From: Pseudomonadota bacterium
GTDB taxonomy: Bacteria > Pseudomonadota > Alphaproteobacteria > Rhizobiales > Aestuariivirgaceae
DNA: 20,882 bases
NCBI GenBank assembly: GCA_016522385.1
Contig: JAEKFU010000372.1
Span: 1-20,882, forward strand
Direction: 5' to 3'
In this document: one piece after another, positions 1 through 8,746 of the stretch
Position numbering within the stretch: position 1 is the first letter of the stretch
How the letters are laid out: every line of letters begins with the position of its first letter
Notes under the pieces: generated by a model
The model's database searches: none
What the model saw: only the letters and a program-made list of their open reading frames with translations
What the model was told of the DNA's origin: nothing
Made by a program: the position numbers and the translations under genes

Positions 1-90
1 CCAAATCCGGCCATCGGACGTCGTTACCGAACTTGCCCGATGACCCACATCGCGCTGCGTTCCGTAACTAGCCGAGTGACCGGATTTGGA
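1..90. repeat. Long imperfect inverted repeat downstream of pheA
   Basis: The outer arms CCAAATCCGG (1-10) and CCGGATTTGG (80-89) are perfect 10-bp reverse complements. With small gaps the pairing continues inwards to about 1-32 against 58-89, including TCGG and GTTAC blocks, leaving a loop of roughly 25 bases. The region is non-coding and lies 3' of pheA, which is transcribed leftward towards it, so a folded transcript could act as an unusual terminator or mRNA-stabilising structure. There is no T-run typical of an intrinsic terminator. It could also be a palindromic intergenic repeat of a family I cannot name. The left side may be cut by the window edge. Confidence 0.6.
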
Positions 91-149
91 CCATCAAATG
101 GTTCCACATGAGAAAGAAACGCTCTAGGCACCCGATCCCATCGAGGCAT

Positions 150-1040
150 TCAATCTACAACACCAGCCGCCTCAGCAGTCCGTTTGGCCAATTCGGCGCG
201 CATGGGTGAGGCTCTATAACTGCCAAGCAACCGCAGGTAGGAGGTAAAGAACGACAGCTCTTCCATCGCAAGACGCACCGGCCGGTCAGACGGGTGACCC
301 TCGATGTCAGCATAGAACTGGGTGGCGAAGAACTGGCCCTCGATCTGATAGGATTCGAGTTTGGTCATGTTGACGCCGTTGGTAGCGAAGCCGCCCATGG
401 CCTTATAGAGCGCGGCTGGTACGTTGCGGACCCTGAACACGAAGGAGGTGACCATCGGACCATCTTCCGACTCGGCATCGGCTGGCTCGGCCGCCAGAAT
501 GACAAAGCGCGTCATATTGTGGTCTTCGTCCTCGATATTGGCGCGTAGCGTCTGCAGCCCGTAGATTTCGGCCGCAAGCGAGGTGGCAATAGCCGCTTCA
601 GTAACGTCACCCGACTGAGCAATTTCCTTGGCCGATCCGGCCGTGTCTGCTGCTACCAGCGGTTTTAGCTTCAGCTCTTTGATCACGTTTCGGCACTGGC
701 CAAGCGCATGGACGTGGCTGTGAACGGTCTTGATGGTCTCAAGACTGGCGCCGGGCGCAGCGAGCAGGTTGTGATGCACGGGAAGAAAGTGTTCACCGAT
801 AATATAGAGGTTAGATTCTGGCATCAGATGATGGATGTCGGCAACCCGGCCTGCAAGCGAGTTTTCGATCGGGATCATCGCCAGATCGGTCGTGCGCGCT
901 TCAACCGCGGCAAATGCATCCTCGAATGTCGGGCAGGCGACCTGCTCGAAGTTCGGATAGGCTTCGATACAGGCAATATGGGAATTGGCACCAGGCTCGC
1001 CCTGGTAAGCAATGGATTTCTTGTCGTTGGTTTTGCTCAC
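150..1040 (-). CDS. pheA: Prephenate dehydratase (monofunctional, ACT domain)
   Basis: The enzyme converts prephenate to phenylpyruvate in cytoplasmic phenylalanine synthesis. The 296-residue protein has the catalytic domain first (about 8-185), with PIENS at 57-61 and the family's catalytic Thr-Arg-Phe at 177-179 (context NMTRFVIL). A C-terminal ACT domain follows (about 198-275), containing the NMTKLES stretch at 224-230 that in this family helps bind phenylalanine for feedback inhibition. There is no chorismate mutase domain, so this is the monofunctional form, unlike the bifunctional enterobacterial PheA. The start is GTG, supported by an AGGGA Shine-Dalgarno sequence 5 nt upstream; no better ATG exists. 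It lies 44 nt downstream of kdsB on the same strand and is probably cotranscribed with it. Confidence 0.95.
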   Translation of the reverse strand: MSKTNDKKSIAYQGEPGANSHIACIEAYPNFEQVACPTFEDAFAAVEARTTDLAMIPIENSLAGRVADIHHLMPESNLYIIGEHFLPVHHNLLAAPGASLETIKTVHSHVHALGQCRNVIKELKLKPLVAADTAGSAKEIAQSGDVTEAAIATSLAAEIYGLQTLRANIEDEDHNMTRFVILAAEPADAESEDGPMVTSFVFRVRNVPAALYKAMGGFATNGVNMTKLESYQIEGQFFATQFYADIEGHPSDRPVRLAMEELSFFTSYLRLLGSYRASPMRAELAKRTAEAAGVVD

Positions 1041-1045
1041 GGTCG

Positions 1046-1050
1046 TCCCT
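1046..1050 (-). promoter_or_regulatory. Ribosome binding site fixing the GTG start of pheA
   Basis: AGGGA on the minus strand lies 5 nt before the GTG codon at 1040-1038. It supports a GTG start for pheA, since no upstream in-frame ATG is available in the 44-nt gap to kdsB. Confidence 0.6.
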
Positions 1051-1084
1051 AATAGAAAAACGCAGCAGGTGACCGCCGCATCAG

Positions 1085-1849
1085 TTATCCGCCGGATGCG
1101 ATGTGGCCGATCGCCCGGCGGGCCCGTTCTAGGTCGGCGGGAGTATCAACACCGAAGGGGATCGAGTCAACGCGGGCTACGGCGATGGTCATGCCATTAT
1201 CCATGGCGCGCATTTGTTCCAGCTTGCGTTCTTCCTCGCGCCGGCTCACTGGTAGTTTTACAAACTCCTCGAGCGCCTCGCGGCGATAACCGTAAATGCC
1301 AATGTGGTGCCAAAACGGGGCCGTCGCTCCAATCGGCAGCTGACGCACAAAATCGCTGGCAATGGCGATGTCCGCACCACTGTCAAAATCGGCAATTGCC
1401 TTGACGACGTCCGGATTGGCAATCTCGGCCTGGTCGGTGATCATTGCGGCCAACGTGGAAATATCGATGCTCTCGCAGGCCAGAGGTGTCAGGCAGCGCC
1501 GCACAGCGGCAGGATCCATAAGCGGTAAATCACCCTGCAAATTGACGACGAACCGGTACTGACCAACGGCATCACAAGTGTGAAGCGCTGCGGCAACGCG
1601 GTCCGAGCCGGACGGCAACCCGGGGTCGGTGAGGACAGCTTTTCCACCGGCCTGTTCAACCGCGGAGGCGATCTCGTTCTCCGCGGCAGCAACGATGACC
1701 GGGCCGACGTCTGCTTCCATCGCCCGCCTCCAGACATGCACGATCATCGGTGCGCCACAAATATCGGCAAGTGGCTTACCGGATAGGCGCGTTGAGGCCA
1801 TGCGGGCCGGTATCAGAACAATCGTGTTGGACGGATCAGGCGCGGCCAT
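1085..1849 (-). CDS. kdsB: 3-deoxy-manno-octulosonate cytidylyltransferase (CMP-Kdo synthetase)
   Basis: KdsB activates Kdo with CTP to give CMP-Kdo, the donor for the inner core of lipopolysaccharide, in the cytoplasm. The 254 residues match the family's usual size of about 250. Visible motifs are the nucleotide-binding stretch [15 protein letters not shown] at 14-28, SGSDR at 80-84, the metal-binding region [31 protein letters not shown] (compare LEQLRALENG in the family) and [11 protein letters not shown] near the C terminus. The ATG start at 1849 has only a weak upstream purine tract. The gene starts the leftward kdsB-pheA pair and is divergent from the cytochrome c gene, with 169 nt between the start codons, so both promoters should lie in 1850-2018; I see no convincing -35/-10 pair there. 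Confidence 0.95.
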   Translation of the reverse strand: MAAPDPSNTIVLIPARMASTRLSGKPLADICGAPMIVHVWRRAMEADVGPVIVAAAENEIASAVEQAGGKAVLTDPGLPSGSDRVAAALHTCDAVGQYRFVVNLQGDLPLMDPAAVRRCLTPLACESIDISTLAAMITDQAEIANPDVVKAIADFDSGADIAIASDFVRQLPIGATAPFWHHIGIYGYRREALEEFVKLPVSRREEERKLEQMRAMDNGMTIAVARVDSIPFGVDTPADLERARRAIGHIASGG

Positions 1850-2018
1850 CGGTTGCTATTTTGTACGGCGCGGCAAATTGAACATTCAGCTGTTATACGT
1901 ATTGCAGTGGGCGAGAGAAACAATTAGTTTTCGCGCCAATTCGGTGTCCAGTCGACATTGGTTTGTTGCTGAATTTGACGTCAGTGCAACGACATTCTTG
2001 AGGGCATGGGTGCAGGGA

Positions 2019-2570
2019 ATGGACAGTTTTGAATTCAATAAGATTGCCGGCGCCGTTCTGGGCACGGCCCTGGTAGTGTTTGGCCTGAGAGAAATGGCCG
2101 GCATCATCTATCACGCCGACGCACCAGAGAAACCGGGCATCATCATCGAAGTGGCAGAGGCGGCGACGGACGCCAAGGCAGCAGGCGAGGAACAGGCGGA
2201 GGCTGCGGTACCGATCGCAACTTTGCTGGCGTCGGCCAATCCTGAAAACGGCCCGAATGCCATGAAAGCCTGCAAGGCTTGCCACACCTGGGATAAAGGT
2301 GGCGCCAACAAGGTCGGACCCAACCTATGGGACATAGTTGGGCGCAATATGGGTGCCGTCGACGGGTTTAAGTACTCGTCGACGATCAAGGACAAATCTG
2401 CCGATCCGTGGACCTATGAGGCCTTGGACGCGTTCTTGAAGAAGCCCAAAGTTTATATGCCAGGCACAAAAATGGCCTATGCCGGAATCAAGAGCGACGC
2501 TAAGCGGGCCGATCTGATCGCCTATTTGAGAACACTCAGCGACAGTCCGCAGCCTTTGCCAAGTGAGTAA
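2019..2570 (+). CDS. cycM: Membrane-anchored class I cytochrome c (CycM/c552 type)
   Basis: This is a small electron-transfer haem protein held on the periplasmic face of the inner membrane. In rhizobia CycM-type proteins carry electrons to an aa3-type oxidase. The 183-residue product has an uncleaved N-terminal membrane anchor (about 9-31), an Ala/Glu-rich linker (about 32-70), then a cytochrome c domain with the haem attachment motif CKACH at 85-89, VGPNLW at 99-104 and the Met axial ligand in MPGTKM at 147-152. The ATG at 2019 gives the MDSFEFNK start that I recall as usual for rhizobial homologues. A GTG at 2010 is better spaced (5 nt) from a GAGGG at 2000-2004 and would add three residues. 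The frame stays open further upstream into the antisense of kdsB, but this is not credible coding. A terminator follows the stop. Confidence 0.9.
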   Translation: MDSFEFNKIAGAVLGTALVVFGLREMAGIIYHADAPEKPGIIIEVAEAATDAKAAGEEQAEAAVPIATLLASANPENGPNAMKACKACHTWDKGGANKVGPNLWDIVGRNMGAVDGFKYSSTIKDKSADPWTYEALDAFLKKPKVYMPGTKMAYAGIKSDAKRADLIAYLRTLSDSPQPLPSE

Positions 2571-2616
2571 AGCTGAAACGGCATTCGGTCCATCACGGCA
2601 ACCTTAACAAGATTTC

Positions 2617-2644
2617 ACACCGGCGGGCCTTCCGCCGGTGTTTT
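2617..2644 (+). terminator. Intrinsic terminator after the cytochrome c gene
   Basis: A perfect 10-bp GC-rich stem, ACACCGGCGG (2617-2626) and CCGCCGGTGT (2632-2641), encloses a 5-base loop and runs into TTTT (2641-2644). It lies 46 nt after the cytochrome c stop and 53 nt before yejA1. It should separate the two units, so the yej promoter must lie within or just after it. Confidence 0.85.
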
Positions 2645-2684
2645 GATTCATGGCATAGCTTATTCGTGGAACAAACTGGAAAGC

Positions 2685-2688
2685 GAGG
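2685..2688 (+). promoter_or_regulatory. Ribosome binding site deciding the yejA1 start
   Basis: GAGG in the context AAGCGAGGCA lies 9 nt before the ATG at 2698. A TTG two codons earlier (2692) would leave only 3 nt, so the ATG is preferred. This choice puts the twin-arginine pair at residues 5-6. Confidence 0.5.
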
Positions 2689-2697
2689 CATTTGCCC

Positions 2698-4563
2698 ATG
2701 ATACTGTCCCGCCGGACAATTCTGCAATTGATAAGCGTAATCGGCGGTTCGGCCGGTTTTAAATTGCTCGGGGTTTCAAGTGCCAGGGCCGGCGACAACG
2801 ACTGGCGGCACGGCCTGTCATTGTTTGGTGAACTCAGGTATCCACCCGAATTCAAGCATTTCGATTATGTCGATCCGGATGCCCCACGCGGCGGCCGGGT
2901 GCGGATGTATGGCATTGGTACGTTCGATTCACTAAATCCATACACCTTCAAAGGCGCGGTCGGCGGTCTGGTGAGCTGGACATTCGACAGTCTAATGGAG
3001 CAATCGTTGGACGAGGCGAGCGCGGAATACGGGCTTGTGGCTGAGGCCGCCAAGCATCCTGATGACTTCTCACAAGTAAGCTTCCGGCTGCGCAAACAGG
3101 CGCAGTTCCACGACGGCACGCCGATGACACCGGAAGATGTCATCTGGACGCTGCAAGCGCTGAAAGAGTCACATCCGCAATATGCGTTCTATTACAAGAA
3201 TGTCACCATGGCCGAACAGACAGGTGAGCGAGAGGTGACCTTTGTTTTTTCGGAGAAAGGCAACAGAGAGCTCCCCAATATCACCGGGCAGCTACCGGTG
3301 CTATCAAAGAAGTGGTGGACCGGCAAGAAGCCTGATGGAACGGAAAGGGATATCAAGGCAACCACGCTGGAGGCGCCACTGGGTTCAGGCCCCTACAAGC
3401 TGTCTGATGTCAAACCTGGTCGCTCAATCACCGTCAAGCGGGTGAAGAATTATTGGGCACAGGATCTGCCTGTGCAAAAGGGCAAGAACAATTTCGAAGA
3501 AATAACAATGATCTACTTCCGCGATCAGATCGTGGCATTCGAGGCGTTCAAAGGTGATCAGTTCGATTGGCGCCGTGAAAACTCCTCTAAGAATTGGGCA
3601 ACAGGTTACAATTTTCCGGCCGTTAAACGCGGTGCAGTGGTGCAAGAAGAGATTACGCTCAAGAACCCGCATAGCATGCAGTGTTTTGCATTCAACACCA
3701 GGCGCAGCAAGTTCAGCGATCCGAGGCTTCGCCTGGCCTTCAACTACGCATTCGATTTCGAATGGTCGAATGCCAATCTGTTTTATGGGCAGTACCGCCG
3801 CACAACGAGCTATTTTGCCGGCTCGGAACTGGCGGCGTCAGGATTGCCGCAGGCGGACGAGCTTGCCATCCTGAACGAGTTCAAAGGCCAGATACCTGAT
3901 GAGGTGTTCAGCGGTGAATACCGCAATCCGGAGAATAACTCACCGCAGGACCGGCGCAAGAATTTGCGACAGGCAGCAAAGCTACTGAAGGCCGCAGGCT
4001 GGACGGCCGGCAAGGATCGGGTCCTTGTCAACGCCAAAGGCGAGAAACTGGAAGTCGAGTTCCTGCTTGTATCGCCGTTGTTTGAGCGCATCGTGCTGCC
4101 GTATACCGAGCAATTGCAGCGCCTCGGCGTAAAGTCCAAAGTGCGCACCGTTGACTCTGCTCAATATGGCCGACGCACGCAAAATTTCGATTTCGACATC
4201 ATCGTAACTGGTTGGGGCCAAAGCCTGTCGCCCGGCAACGAGCAACGCGAGTACTGGGGCAGCGCTGCTGCGGACCGACCCGGTAGTCAGAATTACACTG
4301 GCATCAAGAATGCTGTCATCGACAGACTGATCGACATTGTCATCTATGCGAAGGATCGCGGTGAACTTGTTGCCGCCACCAGAGCTCTCGACCGAGTCCT
4401 ATTGTGGAACCAGTATGTCGTGCCGATGTGGCATATTCCCTATGCGCGCACGGCGCGCTGGAACCGGTTTGGCCGACCGGACAAACTACCGGACTATGCG
4501 ATAGGATTCCCGCAAATCTGGTGGTGGGACGACGCCAAGGCAAAGAAGGTTAAGTCCGGCTGA
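2698..4563 (+). CDS. yejA1: Extracellular solute-binding protein family 5, YejA-like, with Tat-type signal
   Basis: This is a predicted periplasmic receptor of a peptide/oligopeptide ABC importer. The 621-residue protein begins with a signal sequence whose n-region reads SRRTILQ (4-10), close to the twin-arginine consensus SRRxFLK. A hydrophobic stretch follows, with a likely cleavage site after ARA at about 29-31. The mature part has the YejA hallmarks RHGLSLFGELRY and HFDYVDPDAPRGGRV, then a full SBP_bac_5 domain ending at a Trp-rich tail. It is clearly paralogous to the next gene over its whole length. The stop TGA shares its A with the ATG of yejA2, so translation is probably coupled. In rhizobia and Brucella, Yej systems have been linked to peptide uptake and resistance to antimicrobial peptides; the ligand here is unknown. 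Confidence 0.9.
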   Translation: MILSRRTILQLISVIGGSAGFKLLGVSSARAGDNDWRHGLSLFGELRYPPEFKHFDYVDPDAPRGGRVRMYGIGTFDSLNPYTFKGAVGGLVSWTFDSLMEQSLDEASAEYGLVAEAAKHPDDFSQVSFRLRKQAQFHDGTPMTPEDVIWTLQALKESHPQYAFYYKNVTMAEQTGEREVTFVFSEKGNRELPNITGQLPVLSKKWWTGKKPDGTERDIKATTLEAPLGSGPYKLSDVKPGRSITVKRVKNYWAQDLPVQKGKNNFEEITMIYFRDQIVAFEAFKGDQFDWRRENSSKNWATGYNFPAVKRGAVVQEEITLKNPHSMQCFAFNTRRSKFSDPRLRLAFNYAFDFEWSNANLFYGQYRRTTSYFAGSELAASGLPQADELAILNEFKGQIPDEVFSGEYRNPENNSPQDRRKNLRQAAKLLKAAGWTAGKDRVLVNAKGEKLEVEFLLVSPLFERIVLPYTEQLQRLGVKSKVRTVDSAQYGRRTQNFDFDIIVTGWGQSLSPGNEQREYWGSAAADRPGSQNYTGIKNAVIDRLIDIVIYAKDRGELVAATRALDRVLLWNQYVVPMWHIPYARTARWNRFGRPDKLPDYAIGFPQIWWWDDAKAKKVKSG

Positions 4564-6392
4564 TGAAACACCTCCATCTGAGTGCCGTGCTGTGCGCATG
4601 GATGCTTTTAGTGCCGGCGTCGGTATTTGCAGAGCCGCGACACGGGCTGTCGGCATTCGGCGATCTCAAATACGTGCAAGACTTTGATCATTTCGACTAT
4701 GTCAATCCAGATGCCCCAAAGGGCGGCCGCGTGGTGACGCTCGGCACGGCGGGAATTATCACATTCGACAGTCTCAATGGATTTATCCTGAAAGGTGATG
4801 CAGCCCAGCAGCTCGGCCTGCTGTTTGACACATTGATGGTTCGCGCCAATGACGAACCCGATGCCGTCTACGGCCTGGTCGCCGAAAGTGCTGATCTTGC
4901 AGACGACCGCATGAGCGTGACCTTCACGCTAAGACCCGAGGCGCAGTTCTCCGATGGCTCCCCGCTTAGGGCGGCCGATGTTGCAGAAAGCTTCAGGCTC
5001 TTAAAGGAATTCGGGCATCCACGCATCAAGATCACCCTTCGCGATGTCGAAGGCTGCAAAGCCATCGGCGACAATCTGGTGCGCTACACGTTCATAGGCA
5101 AGAACGTGCGTGATCTGCCGATGACCGTGGCCACGTTGCCGATCTTCTCCAAGGCTTATTATGACGATCCCAAGCACGACTTCTCCAAAACGACACTGGA
5201 GCCGCCGCTCGGATCAGGGCCGTACAAGATCAAGGATTTCAAGCAGGGCAGCTTCATCGCCTACGAACGGCGTGAGGACTATTGGGCAAAAGACCTGCCG
5301 GTCAATCGGGGGCGGCACAATTTCGGTGAGATCAAGCTGCTGTATTTCCGCGACCGTACGGCCGAACTGGAAGCGCTCAAAGCCGGTGTGCTTGACCTGC
5401 GCGAGGAGTTCACCTCAAAGCACTGGGCAACGGAATATGACCTGCCATCCGTCAAGGAGGGCCGGCTGATCAAGGCTGACTTGCCGGACGAGACGACATC
5501 GGGCGCGCAAGGCTTCTTCCTCAATATGCGCCGGGCGAAGTTTGCCGATCCGCGTACGCGTCAGGCGCTCGGGCTAGCGTTTGATTTCGAGTGGTCGAAC
5601 GCCAACTTGTTCTTCGGACTTTACCGGCGCACCGGTAGCTTTTTCGAAAATTCCGAACTGAGAGCTGAAGGCGTGCCCAGCAAGCGTGAACTTGACCTGC
5701 TCGAACCGCTAAGCGGAGATCTGCCGGCGGCGACGTTTGCCGAGGCCATCGAACCGCCGGTCAGCAATGGCAGCGGTCAGGACCGCCAGCTCCTGCGGCA
5801 GGCCAATCAGCTGCTGCAAGCCGCCGGCTGGAAACGCGAAGGGACGCGCCTGATCAATGCCTCCGGCGAAGCCTTGACAATCGAATTCCTGATATTCTCG
5901 CCGTCCTTTGAGCGGATCATCTCACCCTATGTACGCAATCTGAAACTACTGGGCATCGATGCATCAATTCGCCAGGTCGAGGCGGCACAGTTTCAGGAGC
6001 GCATGAAGAACTTTGACTTCGACATCACAACGCAGCGCTTCACCATGAGCGAGACGCCGGGGGTCGAACTAACCGCTTTTTTCTCCTCCCAAACGGCCGA
6101 CGTGGCCGGCAGTTTCAATATGTCAGGCATCAAATCAACGGCAGTTGATGCATTGATCGAACATGTCATGCAGGCAAACACCCGCGATGATTTGACTGTT
6201 GCGGCGAAGGCATTGGACCGGGCGCTTCGCGCCCAACATATGTGGGTGCCCCACTGGTACAAGGGGGCACACAACGTCGTGCATTGGGATATATTCGGCA
6301 GACCAGCTACGAAACCGCGTTTTGCCCGTGGGATTCTGGACACTTGGTGGATCGACAAGGCCAAGGCGGCTTCAACCAAACGGGGACCTTGA
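4563..6392 (+). CDS. yejA2: Extracellular solute-binding protein family 5, YejA-like, with Sec signal
   Basis: This is the second periplasmic receptor of the Yej importer, 609 residues. Unlike its upstream paralogue it has a plain Sec signal: Lys-His start, hydrophobic core (about 6-20) and predicted cleavage after VFA at 21-23. The mature protein opens with RHGLSAFGDLKY and HFDYVNPDAPKGGRV, matching the same blocks in yejA1, followed by FDSLN at 68-72 and an SBP_bac_5 fold to the C terminus. Its first base is the last base of the yejA1 stop. yejB begins 50 nt later. The two receptors probably give one transporter two ligand ranges, but this is inference. Family 5 proteins bind peptides most often, also nickel, haem or glycans, so the ligand cannot be read from the sequence. 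Confidence 0.92.
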   Translation: MKHLHLSAVLCAWMLLVPASVFAEPRHGLSAFGDLKYVQDFDHFDYVNPDAPKGGRVVTLGTAGIITFDSLNGFILKGDAAQQLGLLFDTLMVRANDEPDAVYGLVAESADLADDRMSVTFTLRPEAQFSDGSPLRAADVAESFRLLKEFGHPRIKITLRDVEGCKAIGDNLVRYTFIGKNVRDLPMTVATLPIFSKAYYDDPKHDFSKTTLEPPLGSGPYKIKDFKQGSFIAYERREDYWAKDLPVNRGRHNFGEIKLLYFRDRTAELEALKAGVLDLREEFTSKHWATEYDLPSVKEGRLIKADLPDETTSGAQGFFLNMRRAKFADPRTRQALGLAFDFEWSNANLFFGLYRRTGSFFENSELRAEGVPSKRELDLLEPLSGDLPAATFAEAIEPPVSNGSGQDRQLLRQANQLLQAAGWKREGTRLINASGEALTIEFLIFSPSFERIISPYVRNLKLLGIDASIRQVEAAQFQERMKNFDFDITTQRFTMSETPGVELTAFFSSQTADVAGSFNMSGIKSTAVDALIEHVMQANTRDDLTVAAKALDRALRAQHMWVPHWYKGAHNVVHWDIFGRPATKPRFARGILDTWWIDKAKAASTKRGP

Positions 6393-6442
6393 GTCTCTTC
6401 GATAATTGGTGACACTGCCGGCAACGGAGGCGCATTACCCTC

Positions 6443-7558
6443 ATGGGCGCATATATCCTGAAACGTCTATTACTGATGATTCCGACACTGCTCGGCATCA
6501 TGCTGGTGAGTTTCATCATTATCCAGTTCGCGCCAGGCGGACCTGTCGAGCGGGTGCTGGCACAATTGCAGGGCACCGATGTTGGCGCGACAGCACGCAT
6601 CGGCGGCGGCACCGGTGGCGAAGTCGGCGCCGGGTCGCAAACCACGACCGGTGCCGGCGACGGTAGCGCGGGGGTCAAGTATCGCGGCGCACAGGGGCTT
6701 GATCCCGAATTCATCAAATCGTTGGAAAAGCAGTTTGGGTTCGACAAACCGGCGTATGAGCGGTTCTTCCTGATGATCACCAACTACTTCACCTTCAATT
6801 TCGGCGAGAGCTATTTCCGCGATGTGCCCGTGCTGCAGCTTATCAAGGAGAAACTACCGGTATCAATCTCGCTTGGGCTTTGGCTGATGTTGATTTCCTA
6901 CGCAGTGTCGGTTCCCCTCGGCGTGGCCAAGGCGGTTAGGGATGGAACAAAATTCGATATCTGGACGTCCGGTACGATCATAGTCGGTTATGCCATTCCG
7001 GGCTTTCTATTTGCCATTCTGCTGGTCGTGCTGTTCGCCGGCGGGTCTTTTTACAACTGGTTTCCATTGCGCGGTCTGGTCTCGGATAATTTTGCCGATC
7101 TGTCGTGGTGGGAAAAAATCATCGACTATGCCTGGCATCTTACGCTGCCGCTGACAGCGATGGCGGTGTCGTCCTTTGCCACGATGACGTTGCTGACCAA
7201 GAACTCTTTCCTCGACGAGATCAAGAAGCAATATGTAATGACCGCGCGGGCCAAGGGTCTGACCGAACGGCGGGTTCTCTATGGTCATGTGTTCCGCAAT
7301 GCTATGCTGATCGTCGTTGCTGGGTTTCCGGGTGCGTTCATCAGTGCGTTTTTTGCTGGCTCGCTGTTGATTGAGACGATCTTCTCGCTAGATGGATTGG
7401 GATTGTTGGGCTACGAGTCGGCGATCAACCGTGACTACCCGGTGGTCTTCGCGACGCTCTACATCTTTTCGCTGATGGGCCTGATCACCAACTTGATCAG
7501 CGACCTGGTCTACACCTGGATCGATCCGCGTATCGATTTCGAAGCGCGGGAGCTTTAG
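6443..7558 (+). CDS. yejB: Yej-type ABC transporter permease, first subunit
   Basis: This inner-membrane permease pairs with YejE to form the import channel. The 371 residues match YejB proteins (about 360). The first membrane span is at about 8-28, followed by a long periplasmic loop with a Gly/Thr-rich low-complexity stretch at about 53-78. Five further spans lie in the binding-protein-dependent transport domain (about 140-365). The cytoplasmic EAA loop that contacts the ATPase is at about 263-285 (YVMTARAKGLTERRVLYGHVF). The ATG at 6443 follows GGAGG (6426-6430) at a rather long distance of 12 nt. The stop TAG abuts the yejE ATG with no gap. Confidence 0.95.
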   Translation: MGAYILKRLLLMIPTLLGIMLVSFIIIQFAPGGPVERVLAQLQGTDVGATARIGGGTGGEVGAGSQTTTGAGDGSAGVKYRGAQGLDPEFIKSLEKQFGFDKPAYERFFLMITNYFTFNFGESYFRDVPVLQLIKEKLPVSISLGLWLMLISYAVSVPLGVAKAVRDGTKFDIWTSGTIIVGYAIPGFLFAILLVVLFAGGSFYNWFPLRGLVSDNFADLSWWEKIIDYAWHLTLPLTAMAVSSFATMTLLTKNSFLDEIKKQYVMTARAKGLTERRVLYGHVFRNAMLIVVAGFPGAFISAFFAGSLLIETIFSLDGLGLLGYESAINRDYPVVFATLYIFSLMGLITNLISDLVYTWIDPRIDFEAREL

Positions 7559-8746
7559 ATGCGCGCTGCCGTGGATGAGACCAAACCGTTGGCGGTTCCC
7601 AAAAAGCGCGCGAGGCTGTCCGGTCTAAATCTCCGACGCTGGGAACTGTTCAAGGCCAACAAACGTGGCTTCTGGTCGTTGTGGATATTCCTAACACTGT
7701 TCTTCGTTAGCCTGTTCGCCGAGTTTCTCGCCAATGACCGGCCGATCATTGCGTCCTATAAGGGTGAGATCCTATTGCCGGTTTTCAATGAGTATCCGGA
7801 AGAAAAGTTCGGCGGTTTCCTGGCAACCACAGATTTTCGCGATCCGTTCATTCAGGAAGAAGTCAATGCCAATGGCTGGATGATCTGGCCGCCAATCCGA
7901 TACGGTTATCGAACGGTTAACAATGAACTGCCAAAACCGGCACCCTCGCCACCAACTTGGCGATTGAGCGGAGTGGAGGCCTGCGCAAGATATCCACTGG
8001 CGATGCAACCGGGCGCGGACGGCAAGATTGATCCGACACGTGGGCTTGCTGATCGCAATTGTATTGCCGGCAACATGAATTGGCTCGGCACGGATGATCA
8101 GGGCCGCGATGTCATTGCACGACTGATTTACGGCTTTCGAATTTCAGTGATTTTCGGATTGATCCTGACCCTGCTATCGTCGATCGTCGGCGTCGTGGCG
8201 GGCGCCGTGCAAGGCTATTTCGGGGGTTGGACGGATCTACTGTTCCAGCGCTTCATCGAGATCTGGACATCAATCCCGACGCTGTATCTGCTGATCATCC
8301 TGGCCGCTTTCATCACACCATCATTCTGGCTGCTGCTGGGTATCCTGCTGCTGTTCTCGTGGACCGCACTGGTCGGCGTGGTGCGGGCCGAATTCCTACG
8401 TGGACGCAATTTCGAGTATGTCCGCGCGGCGCGGGCGCTGGGGTTGTCCGACCGCAAGATTATGTTCAAGCACCTCTTGCCGAATGCCATGGTGGCAACC
8501 ATAACGTTCATGCCGTTTATCGTCTCCGGCTCGATCACAACGCTCACGGCACTGGACTTTCTCGGCTTCGGTCTGCCACCTGGTTCGCCTTCGCTTGGCG
8601 AGCTACTGGCTCAGGGCAAGGCGAACCTGCAGGCGCCGTGGCTCGGCCTAACGGCCTTTGCCGTGGTCTCGGTCATGTTAAGCCTTCTGGTATTCATCGG
8701 CGAAGCGGTGCGCGATGCGTTTGATCCAAGAAAGACATTCGCATGA
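7559..8746 (+). CDS. yejE: Yej-type ABC transporter permease, second subunit
   Basis: This is the second inner-membrane permease of the Yej importer. The cytoplasmic N-terminal tail is basic, the first span lies at about 38-57, and a long periplasmic region follows to about 173. The OppC-like transport domain starts at NWLGTDDQGRDV (174-185) and carries the EAA loop at about 284-312 (FEYVRAARALGLSDRKIMFKH). At 395 residues it is longer than the enterobacterial protein as I recall it (about 340). The extra length is mostly at about 134-173, where Cys142 and Cys168 could form a disulfide in the periplasm. The ATG directly follows the yejB stop, with GCGGGAG (7546-7552) as ribosome binding site inside yejB. 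The gene overlaps yejF by 4 nt (ATGA). Confidence 0.95.
   Translation: MRAAVDETKPLAVPKKRARLSGLNLRRWELFKANKRGFWSLWIFLTLFFVSLFAEFLANDRPIIASYKGEILLPVFNEYPEEKFGGFLATTDFRDPFIQEEVNANGWMIWPPIRYGYRTVNNELPKPAPSPPTWRLSGVEACARYPLAMQPGADGKIDPTRGLADRNCIAGNMNWLGTDDQGRDVIARLIYGFRISVIFGLILTLLSSIVGVVAGAVQGYFGGWTDLLFQRFIEIWTSIPTLYLLIILAAFITPSFWLLLGILLLFSWTALVGVVRAEFLRGRNFEYVRAARALGLSDRKIMFKHLLPNAMVATITFMPFIVSGSITTLTALDFLGFGLPPGSPSLGELLAQGKANLQAPWLGLTAFAVVSVMLSLLVFIGEAVRDAFDPRKTFA

Noticed and set aside
1629..2018. N-terminal extension of the cytochrome c frame by 130 codons
   Set aside because: The extension is antisense to the start of kdsB and would bury the membrane anchor inside the protein; homologous cytochromes begin near MDSFEFNK.
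1850..2018. Possible sigma-70 promoters between kdsB and the cytochrome c gene
   Set aside because: A TATAAC-like hexamer on the minus strand near 1893-1899 and a TTGACG on the plus strand at 1975-1980 are present, but neither has a partner hexamer at acceptable spacing.
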